A DNA stretch of 32,310 bases, from the NCBI GenBank assembly GCA_017480795.1, contig JAFURY010000127.1, positions 1 through 32,310 of the forward strand, in the 5' to 3' direction. Origin of the DNA: Succinivibrionaceae bacterium (GTDB lineage: Bacteria > Pseudomonadota > Gammaproteobacteria > Enterobacterales > Succinivibrionaceae). This document shows, one piece after another, positions 15,882-24,638 of this stretch. Both the position numbers and the translations under genes were made by a program. The notes beneath the pieces were generated by a model. It saw nothing but the letters and a program-made list of their open reading frames with translations, was not told where the DNA came from and did no database searches. How positions within the stretch are numbered: position 1 is the first letter of the stretch; each line of letters opens with the position of its first letter.

Positions 15882-18287
15882 ATGAAAAAATTTAGTATCG
15901 GACTGCTGGCTCTCCTGGCCGGAATGAACGCCATGGCCGCCGAGATCAGAGACATCAAAGTGGACGGACTGCAGAGAGTGTCCCTAGGTGCCGTTCTTCT
16001 GAACATTCCGGTAGGCGTCGGCGACAACGCGGACGATGCGGCGGTGGCCGAAACCATCAAGAAACTTTACGCCACGGGCAATTTCGACGATATCAGCGTC
16101 AATGTCAGGCAGGGCGGGGTGCTGGCCATCAGCGTCAAGGAGCGCCCTACCATCTCCAATATCGAATACGCCGGCAACGACGACATCAAGGAGGACAAGA
16201 TCGAGCCCATCATCAACGACATGGGCATACGTCTGGGCGAGCCTCTGAACCGGGCGAAGCTGGTGGAGGTTGAGCGGGGGCTTACCGAGTACTATCACAC
16301 CAACGGCAAGTACCAGGCCTACGTAAGGGTTCTGGTCACCGATCTTCCCCGCAACCGCGTCAAGCTGCGCATTCAGTTCGCCGAGGGCAAAAGCTCCAGG
16401 ATCAAGCAGCTGAACATCATCGGCAACAAGGCCTTCAGCGAAAAGAAGCTGCTGTCCAAGCTGGATCTGGACGACGATTCGCCGTGGTGGGATTTCTTCT
16501 CCTCCGACAAGTACAGCAAGACCAAGCTTGAGGGCGATCTGGAGAAACTCAGATCCTTCTACCTCAATCGCGGCTACATCCGCTTTGACATCAAGAACAC
16601 CGACGTCTCCATCACTCCGGACAAAAAGGGCGTGTACGTCACCCTCAACATCAACGAGGGGGAGCAGTACACCGTGAAGGAGGTCACCGTCTCGGGGGAT
16701 CTCGTCAAGCATGACGACGACATCAGAAAGCTCGTCACCATCGAGCCCGGGGACATCTATTCCAAGCAGGTCACCACCAACAACGAGCAGATGATCGCCA
16801 GCTTCGTGGGCAAGTTCGGCTACTCCGACGCCCAGGTGACAACCTATCCCAAGATCGACGACGAAAAGAAGGAGGTGACCCTTCACATGTTCGTCTCTCC
16901 CGGACCGCGGGTTTCGGTGAACGAGATCAGAATTTCCGGCAACAAGGTCACCAAGGACGTGGTGGTCCGGCGCGAGCTGAGACAGTTCGAGGGCGCATGG
17001 CTTTCCAACGAGAAGGTGGAGCAGTCAAAGCGGCGTCTTGGCCGTCTGGGGTTCTTCGAGAAGGTGGATATCGACACCGTGAAGATCCCCGGCTCCGAGG
17101 ACGTGGTGGATCTTGACGTCAAGGTCAAGGAGCGCCAGGTGAACTCCATCTCCGGCTCCATCAGCTACGGCACCGTGTCCGGCATTTCCTTCGGCGCCAA
17201 GCTGGCTCAGGACAACATGCTGGGCTACGGCTACCGCGGCGAAATCGAATGGAACTGGTCCAAGGCCCACCGCAAGTACGGACTGTCCCTGAGGGATCCG
17301 TATTTCACCCTGGACGGCATCAGCCTCATGGGCAAAATCTATTACGACGACTACCGCGCCGGCGAGGACGATCTCATCAACTACGAGAACCGCACCGTAG
17401 GTTTCGAGCTCAAAGCCGGCTATCCGGTGAACGAGCTGAACTTTCTGGAGTACGGCCTCAACGTGGAGCGGAGCAAGATCTCCCAGGCCCAGTCCTACGC
17501 CCAGGTGCAGAAGTTCTGGCGCATTTACGACAAGTACACCGACAGCGAAAACCGTCTGAACATCAACACCTTCGCCTTCACCTTCGACTGGACGAGAAAC
17601 AACCTTGACAAGGGCATTTTCCCTACCGACGGCGACAAGGAGGAATTCTGGTTCAAGGTGGCAATCCCGGGATCGGACGTGCAGTACTACAAGGCCACTC
17701 TCGAGGCCACCAAGTTCTGGCCGCTTACCCGGGAGCATGACTACAGCTTCAATGTCAGAGGCATCGCCGGCTACGGCAACGGCTACGGAAAAATCGACGG
17801 CCACGACCATGTGCTGCCGTTCTTCCAGAACTTCTACGAGGGCGGCGGTCCGTGGCTGCGCGGCTTCAGAAACAACTCCGTAGGTCCGAAGGCCATCTAC
17901 TCCTATCCTTATCAGGGTCGGATGACCGAGGTGGGCACCAGCAGCGCCATCGGCGGCAACGCCATGTGGGCGCTGACGGCCGAGCTCGTCGTGCCGACCC
18001 CGTTCGTGGACGAGGGCTACGAGGATCAGCTTCGCACCTCGGTCTTCTTCGACATGGGCAACGTGTTCGACACCACCTACGACAAGGATCGCTACAACCA
18101 CTGCATGTCGCACTGCAACAAGATTTATGATATGAAGGATCCGTGGCGTTACCGCTCCTCGGTGGGCGTGACGCTGCAGTGGATTTCTCCGGTAGGCCCT
18201 CTGGCCGTTACTCTGGCGCGTCCCATCAAGGAGCGCAAGGGCGACGACACCGAGGTGTTCTCGTTCAGTATTGGAAAAACGTTTTAA
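15882..18287 (+). CDS. bamA: Outer-membrane protein assembly factor BamA
   Basis: Core of the BAM complex that folds and inserts beta-barrel proteins in the outer membrane. The product is 801 residues (E. coli 810). A signal peptide (MKKFSIGLLALLAGMNAMA) precedes five POTRA repeats (to about residue 420, e.g. EIRDIKVDGLQRV in POTRA1), then the 16-strand barrel with the lid motif region GGPWLRGFR, the conserved VRGF-like signature. The last residue is Phe (SIGKTF), the C-terminal signal of the family. The ATG at 15882 has AGGTGA 4 nt upstream; the longer open frame starting at 15819 lacks a signal peptide. Confidence 0.97.
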   Translation: MKKFSIGLLALLAGMNAMAAEIRDIKVDGLQRVSLGAVLLNIPVGVGDNADDAAVAETIKKLYATGNFDDISVNVRQGGVLAISVKERPTISNIEYAGNDDIKEDKIEPIINDMGIRLGEPLNRAKLVEVERGLTEYYHTNGKYQAYVRVLVTDLPRNRVKLRIQFAEGKSSRIKQLNIIGNKAFSEKKLLSKLDLDDDSPWWDFFSSDKYSKTKLEGDLEKLRSFYLNRGYIRFDIKNTDVSITPDKKGVYVTLNINEGEQYTVKEVTVSGDLVKHDDDIRKLVTIEPGDIYSKQVTTNNEQMIASFVGKFGYSDAQVTTYPKIDDEKKEVTLHMFVSPGPRVSVNEIRISGNKVTKDVVVRRELRQFEGAWLSNEKVEQSKRRLGRLGFFEKVDIDTVKIPGSEDVVDLDVKVKERQVNSISGSISYGTVSGISFGAKLAQDNMLGYGYRGEIEWNWSKAHRKYGLSLRDPYFTLDGISLMGKIYYDDYRAGEDDLINYENRTVGFELKAGYPVNELNFLEYGLNVERSKISQAQSYAQVQKFWRIYDKYTDSENRLNINTFAFTFDWTRNNLDKGIFPTDGDKEEFWFKVAIPGSDVQYYKATLEATKFWPLTREHDYSFNVRGIAGYGNGYGKIDGHDHVLPFFQNFYEGGGPWLRGFRNNSVGPKAIYSYPYQGRMTEVGTSSAIGGNAMWALTAELVVPTPFVDEGYEDQLRTSVFFDMGNVFDTTYDKDRYNHCMSHCNKIYDMKDPWRYRSSVGVTLQWISPVGPLAVTLARPIKERKGDDTEVFSFSIGKTF

Positions 18288-18304
18288 CAGAAAGAGGTTT
18301 GAAA

Positions 18305-18820
18305 ATGAAGAAGTTACTGGCTAGCGTCGCTCTGAGCGTGTCCCTGGTTTGCGCCCCGGCTGCCTTCGCCGGCGCCCCGACATCGGTGGCTGTGATCAAT
18401 CTGGCCAAGATCATGTCCGAAATTCCGCAGTCAGCCCAGGTCAAGAAAAAGCTGGAATCCGAATTCGCCGGCCGTCAGGCCGAGATGAAGAAGCTCAACG
18501 ATCAGTACGTGGCTCTGGTGGAGAAGCTGAAGAAGAACGGATCCTACATGAAGGAGCAGGAGCAGATCAGCACCCAGCGCAAGGCACAGGAGCTGCAGTC
18601 CCAGCTTCAGATCAAGGGTCAGGCTCTGATGGAGGATCAGCGTCGCCGCGTGGCCGAGGAAGAGACCAAACTGATGGAAAAGGTCGGCACCGCCATTGAG
18701 AAGATCGCCAAGCAGCGCGGCTATGACGTGGTGCTGCGGGGAGAGATGGCCACTGTATACTTCAGCGACTCCATCGATATTTCCAAGGATGTGATTCAGC
18801 TGGTCAGCAAGAGCAACTAA
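18305..18820 (+). CDS. skp: Periplasmic chaperone Skp (OmpH family)
   Basis: Binds unfolded outer-membrane proteins in the periplasm and hands them to BAM. The product is 171 residues (E. coli 161). A signal peptide ends at AFA-GAP (about residue 23). The body starts with SVAVINLAKIMSEIPQ and carries long charged alpha-helical tentacles between about 50 and 130, as in the family. The start at 18305 is supported by AGAGG 8 nt upstream and by the signal peptide; an overlapping longer frame reads back into bamA. It follows bamA by 17 bp. Confidence 0.93.
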   Translation: MKKLLASVALSVSLVCAPAAFAGAPTSVAVINLAKIMSEIPQSAQVKKKLESEFAGRQAEMKKLNDQYVALVEKLKKNGSYMKEQEQISTQRKAQELQSQLQIKGQALMEDQRRRVAEEETKLMEKVGTAIEKIAKQRGYDVVLRGEMATVYFSDSIDISKDVIQLVSKSN

Positions 18821-18823
18821 TTT

Positions 18824-19885
18824 ATGGCATACACACTAGGTCAGATTGCAGAGCATCTGAAAGCGGAACTTCACGGCGATCCGTCGGTGGAAATCTCGGG
18901 TATCGCCAATCTTGCTTCCGCCGGCAGCGGGAAAATCAGTTTTCTCAATGATTCCAAGTACCGCGCCGATCTGTCCACCACCGGCGCCAGCGCCGTGATC
19001 CTCAGAGCTTCCGATCTGGAGCACTGCAAAACCGCGGCTCTGGTGATGCGTGATCCTTATGTGGGCTTCGCTCTGGTGGCGCAGCTGCTGGACACCACGC
19101 CGAAACAGAAGGTGGAGATCCATCCTTCCGCCGTGGTGGCGGCCGACGCCGTGCTGGGCGAGGGCGTGTCCATCGGCGCCAACGCCGTTATCGACAGCGG
19201 CGCCAGGATCGGAGACGATGCGGTGATCGGACCGGGCTGCTACATCGGCTGCAATTCCTCCGTGGGCTGCCGCACCAGACTCTGGGCCAACTGCTCGGTT
19301 TATCATGACGTTCATATCGGCGACGACTGCTTGCTGCAGGCCGGCGCCGTCATCGGATCCGACGGCTTCGGCTATGCCAACGACATGGGCCGCTGGATCA
19401 AGATCCCCCAGCTGGGCGGAGTTGTCATCGGCAACCGCGTGGAGATCGGCGCCAACACCTGCATCGACCGCGGCGCCATCGACAACACAGTCATCGAGGA
19501 CAACGTCATCATCGACAATCAGTGCCAGATCGCCCACAACGTGAAGATCGGCTCCGGATCGGCCATGGCCGGCGCAGCGGTGGTGGCCGGATCCACAACC
19601 ATCGGCCGGTACTGCATTATCGGCGGCCGCAGCGTGTTCAACGGCCATATCAGCATCTGCGACGGCACCACCATCGCCGGCGCCACCTCGGTGATGCGCA
19701 ACATCAAAAAGCCTGGCACCTATTCCTCGGGCGTTCCTGAAATGACCGATGTGAAATGGCGCAAGGTGATGGCTTGTCTGCCGATGCTGGACGAGATCTA
19801 CCGCAACTCCAGAAAGGCCGCGAAGTTTGCGGCAAAACAGAAGGACAGTGGCAGAAAAGAGGATGAAGCTCCGCAGGAGCAATGA
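18824..19885 (+). CDS. lpxD: UDP-3-O-acylglucosamine N-acyltransferase
   Basis: Third step of lipid A synthesis: adds a 3-hydroxyacyl chain from acyl-ACP to the 2-amine of UDP-3-O-acylglucosamine. The product is 353 residues (E. coli 341). An N-terminal uridine-binding domain (to about 100, with SFLNDSKYR) is followed by left-handed beta-helix hexapeptide repeats, and catalytic His238 lies in QCQIAHNVKIG. A short charged C-terminal helix (KKRxx-type, ending KEDEAPQEQ) closes it. It begins 3 nt after skp. In the standard cluster fabZ would follow; here copy 2 of the AAA-ATPase/nuclease gene intervenes. Confidence 0.97.
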   Translation: MAYTLGQIAEHLKAELHGDPSVEISGIANLASAGSGKISFLNDSKYRADLSTTGASAVILRASDLEHCKTAALVMRDPYVGFALVAQLLDTTPKQKVEIHPSAVVAADAVLGEGVSIGANAVIDSGARIGDDAVIGPGCYIGCNSSVGCRTRLWANCSVYHDVHIGDDCLLQAGAVIGSDGFGYANDMGRWIKIPQLGGVVIGNRVEIGANTCIDRGAIDNTVIEDNVIIDNQCQIAHNVKIGSGSAMAGAAVVAGSTTIGRYCIIGGRSVFNGHISICDGTTIAGATSVMRNIKKPGTYSSGVPEMTDVKWRKVMACLPMLDEIYRNSRKAAKFAAKQKDSGRKEDEAPQEQ

Positions 19886-19911
19886 TCCTGTTTTCATCTG
19901 TTTTTTCGCTC

Positions 19912-19939
19912 AGGCGGGGGATTGCATGATCCTCCGCCT
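19912..19939 (+). terminator. Hairpin after lpxD, probable terminator
   Basis: A 10-bp stem with one G-U pair (AGGCGGGGGA / TCCTCCGCCT, 8-nt loop) lies 27 nt after the lpxD stop. Only a short TT follows, so termination may be partial. It also faces the end of the convergent AAA-ATPase gene at 20054. A T-rich tract (ttttttc) lies just upstream. Confidence 0.5.
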
Positions 19940-20053
19940 TTCCGATTCTGTCGATGCCAGGATGTCGGCCTTAAGACGGATGTGTGCGGGAGCGCGGCAT
20001 GCTTGGCCTCCGGGATAAAAATCAGCCCGCACAGAGAATTCTTCTGGATTCGA

Positions 20054-21844
20054 TTAGTTCTGATTCCTGCATTCCTTGTGCGCCACCATGCAGTGCTTGC
20101 CATGGAAAGCAATGCCGTACTTGTGAACTATGCTGTAATCTTTACGGAGGTCAAAGTCGTAGTTCTGCAGGTCAATCTGTTCAAGGGCTTGGCCCGAGAG
20201 TTCCTTCCATGCCGAACGGGATTCGCTGTCGGACTTTTTGAACTCTATGATTGCCGCAACGTCTTTATCGTCGTTGCAAAGAACCAGGTCGGAATAGCCG
20301 TCTCCTCGCTCGCTGTTGGATTTTATATCCGCATCAGCCTCATCGGTGGCTATGGCTAGAATTCCCAGCAGAAATGCGTGATAGACGCCTTCATACGCGG
20401 TGTTCCTTGAACTGAGAAAGGAGATCAGCATGCTTCTGATGATCGTTGCCACGCTTTCGGCCTCCCCGGCAAACAGCGCCTCCAGCAACTTTTGAGATTT
20501 TGCCAGCCACTCTGGGTTTGAACGGCCGAATACTGTGTTTGCTTTCAGTCTGAAGCACTCCAGAACCTCCCGGTTCGGAATCCTCACCGAAACATTCTGT
20601 CCGGAAGATTCGGCATTTCTGTCAACGGTAAGATATCCGGTATGCATCATCATTGTGGCAAAGACATCGAAATCATGGTTTTTTGCGATATCAGGATAGG
20701 CTGTGAACTCGCGCTCTGCAATAACTTCGGTTCCACCGTCGAGAAGGTTCTGCAGCCGCTGTGAGGTATTTGCCGTTGCATGTTTCATGCAGATTTCCAG
20801 AATGTCGTTGCCGCTAGAGTTGGCCCAGTAGTTTCTCGGTTCGAAGGTTGCTGGATTGCTGTTTCTCAGCGCATTGCGCAGAAAACTCAGCACACTCCAG
20901 GGACAAAGCATATCATTGTCGGCGAAGTTGTAGCCGTCATACCAGTCAACGGCATCCTGAAGTCTGTTCTCAAGACCACATTCGCTGAAAAGCTGCCGGG
21001 TTTCTTCCAGGGTAAGCCCGATGAAACCGGCAAAATCCTCGTCGCATTGCCCAAAGATTGAAAAGTTGTTCACGCCGGTAAAAATGCTCTGGTGAGTAAT
21101 TCTGAGACAGCCGGTGACATAGCCCTTGAACAGGTTGGTGTTGTCCTTGAGGGTCGAACTCATGATGCTTCGGATAAGTTCAAGCATTTCGGGGTAATAG
21201 CCGTTGACGGCGGCCTTCTGCAGCGGAACATCGTACTCGTCAACAATAACAGCAACCGGTCGACCATATTCTTCCACAAGCGTGCTCATAAGAAACGCAA
21301 GTGCTGTATTAATCACATTTTTGGCTGTTTCCTTGTTCTCTGGCTTTGTGAGTTCTCGGTTTACTCGCTTACAGAACTCGAAACGTTCCTCAAACCCGCT
21401 CTTGACCATTGAATCAATTTTCTGACTGTTCATAAGAAAATTGAACTTTCTAAAAAGTTCGAACAGAATGTTCAACAGTGAATTCATGGCGTCGATTTCG
21501 GTTTTGCCGTCCGCATCCTTCAGGGAGATGCTGATCACCGGATAGCGTCCCATGTACCGGTCACAGAGTGGCTTATTGTTCTCGTAAACGTTCAATCCTT
21601 TGAACAGTTTCTCCTGACGGCTTCGGTCTTCGGGATTCTGATAGTTCATTTCCAGAAATGCGGCCAGCATGCTCATGGAAAGAGTTTTGCCGAAGCGCCG
21701 TGGTTTTAAGAGCAGATGGACTGCAGTGGATGAATCCAGCAACGACTCCAGATACGATGTTTTGTCGATGTATTTCCCGTTTCTGGAAATAAGAGCATCA
21801 AAATCGGAAATACCCACAGGAATGTTCCTGCTGTCGATGTTCAT
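20054..21844 (-). CDS. AAA-ATPase-like / PD-(D/E)XK nuclease family protein, copy 2
   Basis: A 596-residue paralogue of the gene at 1818-3629, visibly similar throughout (for example both share DRSRQE, MGRYPVIS and VDEYDVPLQKA). Motifs: PRRFGKT (48-54), Walker B VIVDEYD (Asp202, Glu203) and a nuclease core with Asp519, Glu534, Lys536, the same D-x14-E-x-K spacing as copy 1. The start at 21844 is chosen because GAGGA is 9 nt upstream and the product then begins MNIDSRNIPVGISDFD, matching copy 1; the frame stays open further upstream. It runs against the lpx genes and separates lpxD from fabZ. Its codon use is more AT-rich than its neighbours. Function not established. Confidence 0.85.
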   Translation of the reverse strand: MNIDSRNIPVGISDFDALISRNGKYIDKTSYLESLLDSSTAVHLLLKPRRFGKTLSMSMLAAFLEMNYQNPEDRSRQEKLFKGLNVYENNKPLCDRYMGRYPVISISLKDADGKTEIDAMNSLLNILFELFRKFNFLMNSQKIDSMVKSGFEERFEFCKRVNRELTKPENKETAKNVINTALAFLMSTLVEEYGRPVAVIVDEYDVPLQKAAVNGYYPEMLELIRSIMSSTLKDNTNLFKGYVTGCLRITHQSIFTGVNNFSIFGQCDEDFAGFIGLTLEETRQLFSECGLENRLQDAVDWYDGYNFADNDMLCPWSVLSFLRNALRNSNPATFEPRNYWANSSGNDILEICMKHATANTSQRLQNLLDGGTEVIAEREFTAYPDIAKNHDFDVFATMMMHTGYLTVDRNAESSGQNVSVRIPNREVLECFRLKANTVFGRSNPEWLAKSQKLLEALFAGEAESVATIIRSMLISFLSSRNTAYEGVYHAFLLGILAIATDEADADIKSNSERGDGYSDLVLCNDDKDVAAIIEFKKSDSESRSAWKELSGQALEQIDLQNYDFDLRKDYSIVHKYGIAFHGKHCMVAHKECRNQN

Positions 21845-21896
21845 TTGCTGTCTTCCTCTTTTGTAACTGTTGGCAAAACGTATTGAGATGAGGTTC

Positions 21897-21905
21897 AATA
21901 TACCA
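21897..21905 (-). promoter_or_regulatory. Extended -10 promoter of AAA-ATPase/nuclease copy 2
   Basis: Reading leftward, TGGTATATT is an extended -10 (TGnTATATT). The -35 region 17 bp away is poor. Transcription would start near 21890, about 46 nt before the ATG at 21844. Confidence 0.45.
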
Positions 21906-21929
21906 CAGCAACATGCTTTCCGATACTGC

Positions 21930-21941
21930 ACCGGGCCCGGT
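21930..21941. repeat. 12-bp perfect palindrome between copy 2 and fabZ
   Basis: ACCGGGCCCGGT is its own reverse complement and is followed rightward by TTT. It lies in the 313-bp divergent gap (21845-22157) that also holds both promoters. Its role is unknown; it may be a protein-binding site or a small hairpin. Confidence 0.35.
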
Positions 21942-22078
21942 TTTGAACATGTGCAAACTACGATGTGAAACGGAGCCGTCTGTAAATGGAGTCTCTGGTC
22001 TCCAATGGAGTTCGGAATTTCTTTTTTATGATTTTGTCGGGTTGATCAGTCGCCGACATTAAATCAACGGGGGCAAAA

Positions 22079-22087
22079 TGCTATAAT
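22079..22087 (+). promoter_or_regulatory. Extended -10 promoter of fabZ
   Basis: TGCTATAAT is a perfect extended -10 (TGnTATAAT). The best -35 at 17 bp is TTAAAT (22059-22064), with three matches. Transcription would start near 22094. It gives fabZ-lpxA-lpxB their own start downstream of the insertion. Confidence 0.6.
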
Positions 22088-22098
22088 TTGGAAAATGC

Positions 22099-22116
22099 GC
22101 TGTCATTATCGACAGC
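22099..22116 (+). promoter_or_regulatory. Inverted repeat at the start of the fabZ leader
   Basis: GCTGTC (22099-22104) and GACAGC (22111-22116) are perfect arms around attatc. It begins about five bases after the predicted transcription start, a position typical of an operator or a 5'-end hairpin. I cannot name the regulator. Confidence 0.4.
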
Positions 22117-22157
22117 ATGCGGTTTAGTCAGATGTAGATATACAAAAGGATTTGAAA

Positions 22158-22631
22158 TTGAGTACCGAAGAAAAAGAAGAGTTGCACCCTCTGAACGTAA
22201 GAGAAATCATGGATCTGCTGCCTCATCGCTATCCGTTTCTGCTGGTTGACAAGGTCATTGACTACACCTACACCCCGGAGAAAAGAGTGCTCAAGGCCAT
22301 CAAGAACGTAAGCGTCAACGAGCCGTTTTTCCAGGGGCATTTTCCCGGCAAGCCGGTTTTCCCCGGAGTGCTGATCCTTGAAGCTCTGGCTCAGGCCACC
22401 GGAATTCTTTCCTTCAAGTCGGTGGGCAAGCCCAACGAGGACGAACTTTATTACTTCGCCGCCATCGACAACGCCAGATTCAAGCGTCCGGTGTTCCCGG
22501 GAGATCAGCTGGTGCTTGACGTGGTGCTGATCCGTGAGGTCAGAGGCGTCGCCAAGTTCAGCGGCACCGCTTCCGTCGACGGCGAGGTGGTCTGCACGGC
22601 GGAACTCATGTGCGCCAAGAGAAAAGCCTGA
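22158..22631 (+). CDS. fabZ: 3-hydroxyacyl-ACP dehydratase FabZ
   Basis: Dehydrates 3-hydroxyacyl-ACP in fatty-acid elongation and competes with LpxA for 3-hydroxymyristoyl-ACP. The product is 157 residues (E. coli 151). The hot-dog fold motifs are clear: [12 protein letters not shown], then PFFQGHFPG with catalytic His61, then [12 protein letters not shown] with catalytic Glu75. The TTG at 22158 is chosen because AAAAGGA lies 7 nt upstream; another TTG at 22152 is only one base from it and would be badly spaced. It has its own promoter at 22079 since the AAA-ATPase gene separates it from lpxD. Confidence 0.96.
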   Translation: MSTEEKEELHPLNVREIMDLLPHRYPFLLVDKVIDYTYTPEKRVLKAIKNVSVNEPFFQGHFPGKPVFPGVLILEALAQATGILSFKSVGKPNEDELYYFAAIDNARFKRPVFPGDQLVLDVVLIREVRGVAKFSGTASVDGEVVCTAELMCAKRKA

Positions 22632-22646
22632 TTGGGAATTACTGAT

Positions 22647-23453
22647 ATGATAGACAGCACTGCAAAAATTGACAGCACTGCGCGTGTCCACGAAACCGCC
22701 ATCATCGGCAGGAACGTGGTGGTGGGCGCAGAGGTTGAGATAGGTCCCTTCACCCTGGTTGGGGACGATGTGGAGATCGGCGCCGGCACAAGACTGCTGT
22801 CTCATGCGGTTCTCAAGGGTCCCACCAAGGTGGGCTGCCGCAACCTGATCTACCAGTTCGCCTCCATCGGCGAGGACTGTCAGGACAAGAAATACAACGG
22901 CGAGACCACCTATCTTGAGATTGGCGACGACAACGTCTTCCGGGAGCACAGCTCGGTGCATCGCGGCACCGCCCAGGATCAGAGCGTTACCCGCATCGGA
23001 TCCCGCAATCTGTTCATGATCAACTCCCATATCGCTCATGACTGCGTCATCGGCAACGACTGCATCTTCGCCAACAACGCCACCCTCGCCGGTCACGTTC
23101 ATATCGGCAACTACGTCATTTTCGGCGGTCTTACCGCCATTCACCAGCATGGGCGGGTAGGGGATCACGCCTTCGTGGCGGGCTGCGCCGGTCTCAACAA
23201 GGATTGTCCTCCGTTTGTCATGGCGGCCGGCCATTACGCCGAGCCCGTGGGCATCAACTCCGAGGGCCTCAAGCGCCGCGGCTTCTCCTCGGCTCAGATC
23301 GAAAGCGTACGTCAGGCCTACAAGGTGCTTTACCGTTCCCATCTGTCGCTGGAGGAGGCCCGCACCCAGATCGCCAAAATGGCCGAAACCGAGCCGTGTC
23401 TTTTGGTGATGGTGGATTTCCTCAACGCCACCGAAAGAGGAATCATCCGCTAG
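22647..23453 (+). CDS. lpxA: UDP-N-acetylglucosamine O-acyltransferase
   Basis: First step of lipid A synthesis: transfers a 3-hydroxyacyl chain from ACP to UDP-GlcNAc. The product is 268 residues (E. coli 262). Left-handed beta-helix repeats run from the N-terminus, catalytic His131 lies in [11 protein letters not shown], and the C-terminal helical domain has GLKRRGFSS. The residue matching the E. coli acyl-ruler Gly173 is also Gly (Gly179), which fits a long (C14) chain. The ATG at 22647 gives a start matching E. coli (MIDxxA); a TTG at 22632 is in frame and less likely. It starts 15 nt after fabZ. Confidence 0.96.
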   Translation: MIDSTAKIDSTARVHETAIIGRNVVVGAEVEIGPFTLVGDDVEIGAGTRLLSHAVLKGPTKVGCRNLIYQFASIGEDCQDKKYNGETTYLEIGDDNVFREHSSVHRGTAQDQSVTRIGSRNLFMINSHIAHDCVIGNDCIFANNATLAGHVHIGNYVIFGGLTAIHQHGRVGDHAFVAGCAGLNKDCPPFVMAAGHYAEPVGINSEGLKRRGFSSAQIESVRQAYKVLYRSHLSLEEARTQIAKMAETEPCLLVMVDFLNATERGIIR

Positions 23454-24590
23454 ATGGCAAAGCCGCTGGTCATAGGCATCGTCGCCGGAGAGGTGTCCGG
23501 AGACAATCTGGGAGCGGGGCTCATCGCCCAGCTGAGAAGTCGTCTGCCGGATGCCGTCTTTGTGGGCATTGGCGGTCCCAAAATGGCCCAGGCCGGAATG
23601 GAGATCTGGTATCCCGTGGAGGAGCTTTCGGTGATGGGCCTGGAGGTCCTGCGAAAGCTCTTCAGCATTCTCAGGATCCGCCGGGAAATCGTGAAACGGA
23701 TGAAGGATCGGGGAGTGGACATGTTTATCGGCATCGATGCTCCGGATTTCAATCTTGCGGTGGAGGATCGGCTGCACGCCTTCGGGGTGAAGACGGTTCA
23801 TTATGTCAGTCCCTCCGTCTGGGCCTGGCGTCAGGGCCGGGTGAAAACCATCAGGCGGGCGGCGGATCACGTGCTCTGCCTGCTGCCCTTTGAAAAGAAA
23901 TTCTACGATCAGCATGATGTGCCGGCCACTTTTGTAGGTCATACCATGGCCGATCAGATCCCCATGGAGTCCGATGTCTCAGCCGCCCGCGCATCTCTGG
24001 GACTTGAGGCCGAGGGCCGGTATCTGGCCCTTCTGCCGGGAAGCCGCACCGGCGAGGTGAAGGCTCTTTCTCCGGTGTTTCTTGAAACCTGCGCGCTTCT
24101 TGCGGGAAAATTTCCGGAACTTCAGATTCTGGTGCCACTGGTCAATCCGCGCCTTAAAGAGATGTTCATGGCTGTCGCCGCCGGATCCGGTGTTGAAGAT
24201 CGGATCCGCGCCTTTGACGGAAGAGCCCGGGAGATAATGGCCGCATCGGATGCGGTGCTGCTTGCATCCGGCACCGCCACTCTTGAGGCGCTTCTGGTGG
24301 GACGTCCCATGGTGGTGGCCTACCGGGTGTCGAAGCTGGCCGAGTTCATCGCCCGCCGCATGCTCAAGGTGGATGTGGTATCCCTGCCGAATCTGCTCAT
24401 CGACAGCAAGCCGGTGGGAGAGTTTCTCCAGGACGACTGCAATGCCGCCAAACTATGCCAGGCCCTTGCCGCGCTCCTTGAGGCGGACAACCGGCAGCTG
24501 CTGGAGCAGTTTGCGGCGGTTCACCGCCAGCTTTCCAGAAACGCCGACGTGACGGCGGCCGAAGCCTGCATCTCGGTGCTGAACCGCTAG
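23454..24590 (+). CDS. lpxB: Lipid A disaccharide synthase
   Basis: Condenses UDP-2,3-diacylglucosamine with lipid X to form the lipid A disaccharide at the inner membrane. The product is 378 residues (E. coli 382). GT-B-type motifs seen: GEVSGDNLGAGLI near the N-terminus, FVGIGGPKMAQAGME, YVSPSVWAWR, FVGHTMADQIP and the donor-site block LLASGTATLEALL. The ATG is directly next to the lpxA stop codon (0 nt), with GAGGA 12 nt upstream inside lpxA, so translation is coupled. Confidence 0.96.
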   Translation: MAKPLVIGIVAGEVSGDNLGAGLIAQLRSRLPDAVFVGIGGPKMAQAGMEIWYPVEELSVMGLEVLRKLFSILRIRREIVKRMKDRGVDMFIGIDAPDFNLAVEDRLHAFGVKTVHYVSPSVWAWRQGRVKTIRRAADHVLCLLPFEKKFYDQHDVPATFVGHTMADQIPMESDVSAARASLGLEAEGRYLALLPGSRTGEVKALSPVFLETCALLAGKFPELQILVPLVNPRLKEMFMAVAAGSGVEDRIRAFDGRAREIMAASDAVLLASGTATLEALLVGRPMVVAYRVSKLAEFIARRMLKVDVVSLPNLLIDSKPVGEFLQDDCNAAKLCQALAALLEADNRQLLEQFAAVHRQLSRNADVTAAEACISVLNR

Positions 24591-24638
24591 CGCCTTTTCG
24601 TAAAACCTTCTTTTGCTTCCCTTGTTTGCGAGTCATAT

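Noticed and set aside
17025..18113. A 362-codon minus-strand open frame in bamA
   Set aside because: It is an antisense shadow of the BamA barrel and its translation is Val/Gly/His-rich without motifs.
21931..21940. CCGGGCCCGG considered as an attachment or recombination site for the AAA-ATPase/nuclease gene
   Set aside because: There is no matching copy at the other end of the gene or at the first paralogue.
22128..23942. A 604-codon minus-strand open frame across fabZ, lpxA and lpxB
   Set aside because: It is the reverse complement of three clearly recognised genes. The His- and Gly-rich translation is typical of antisense frames in GC-rich DNA.
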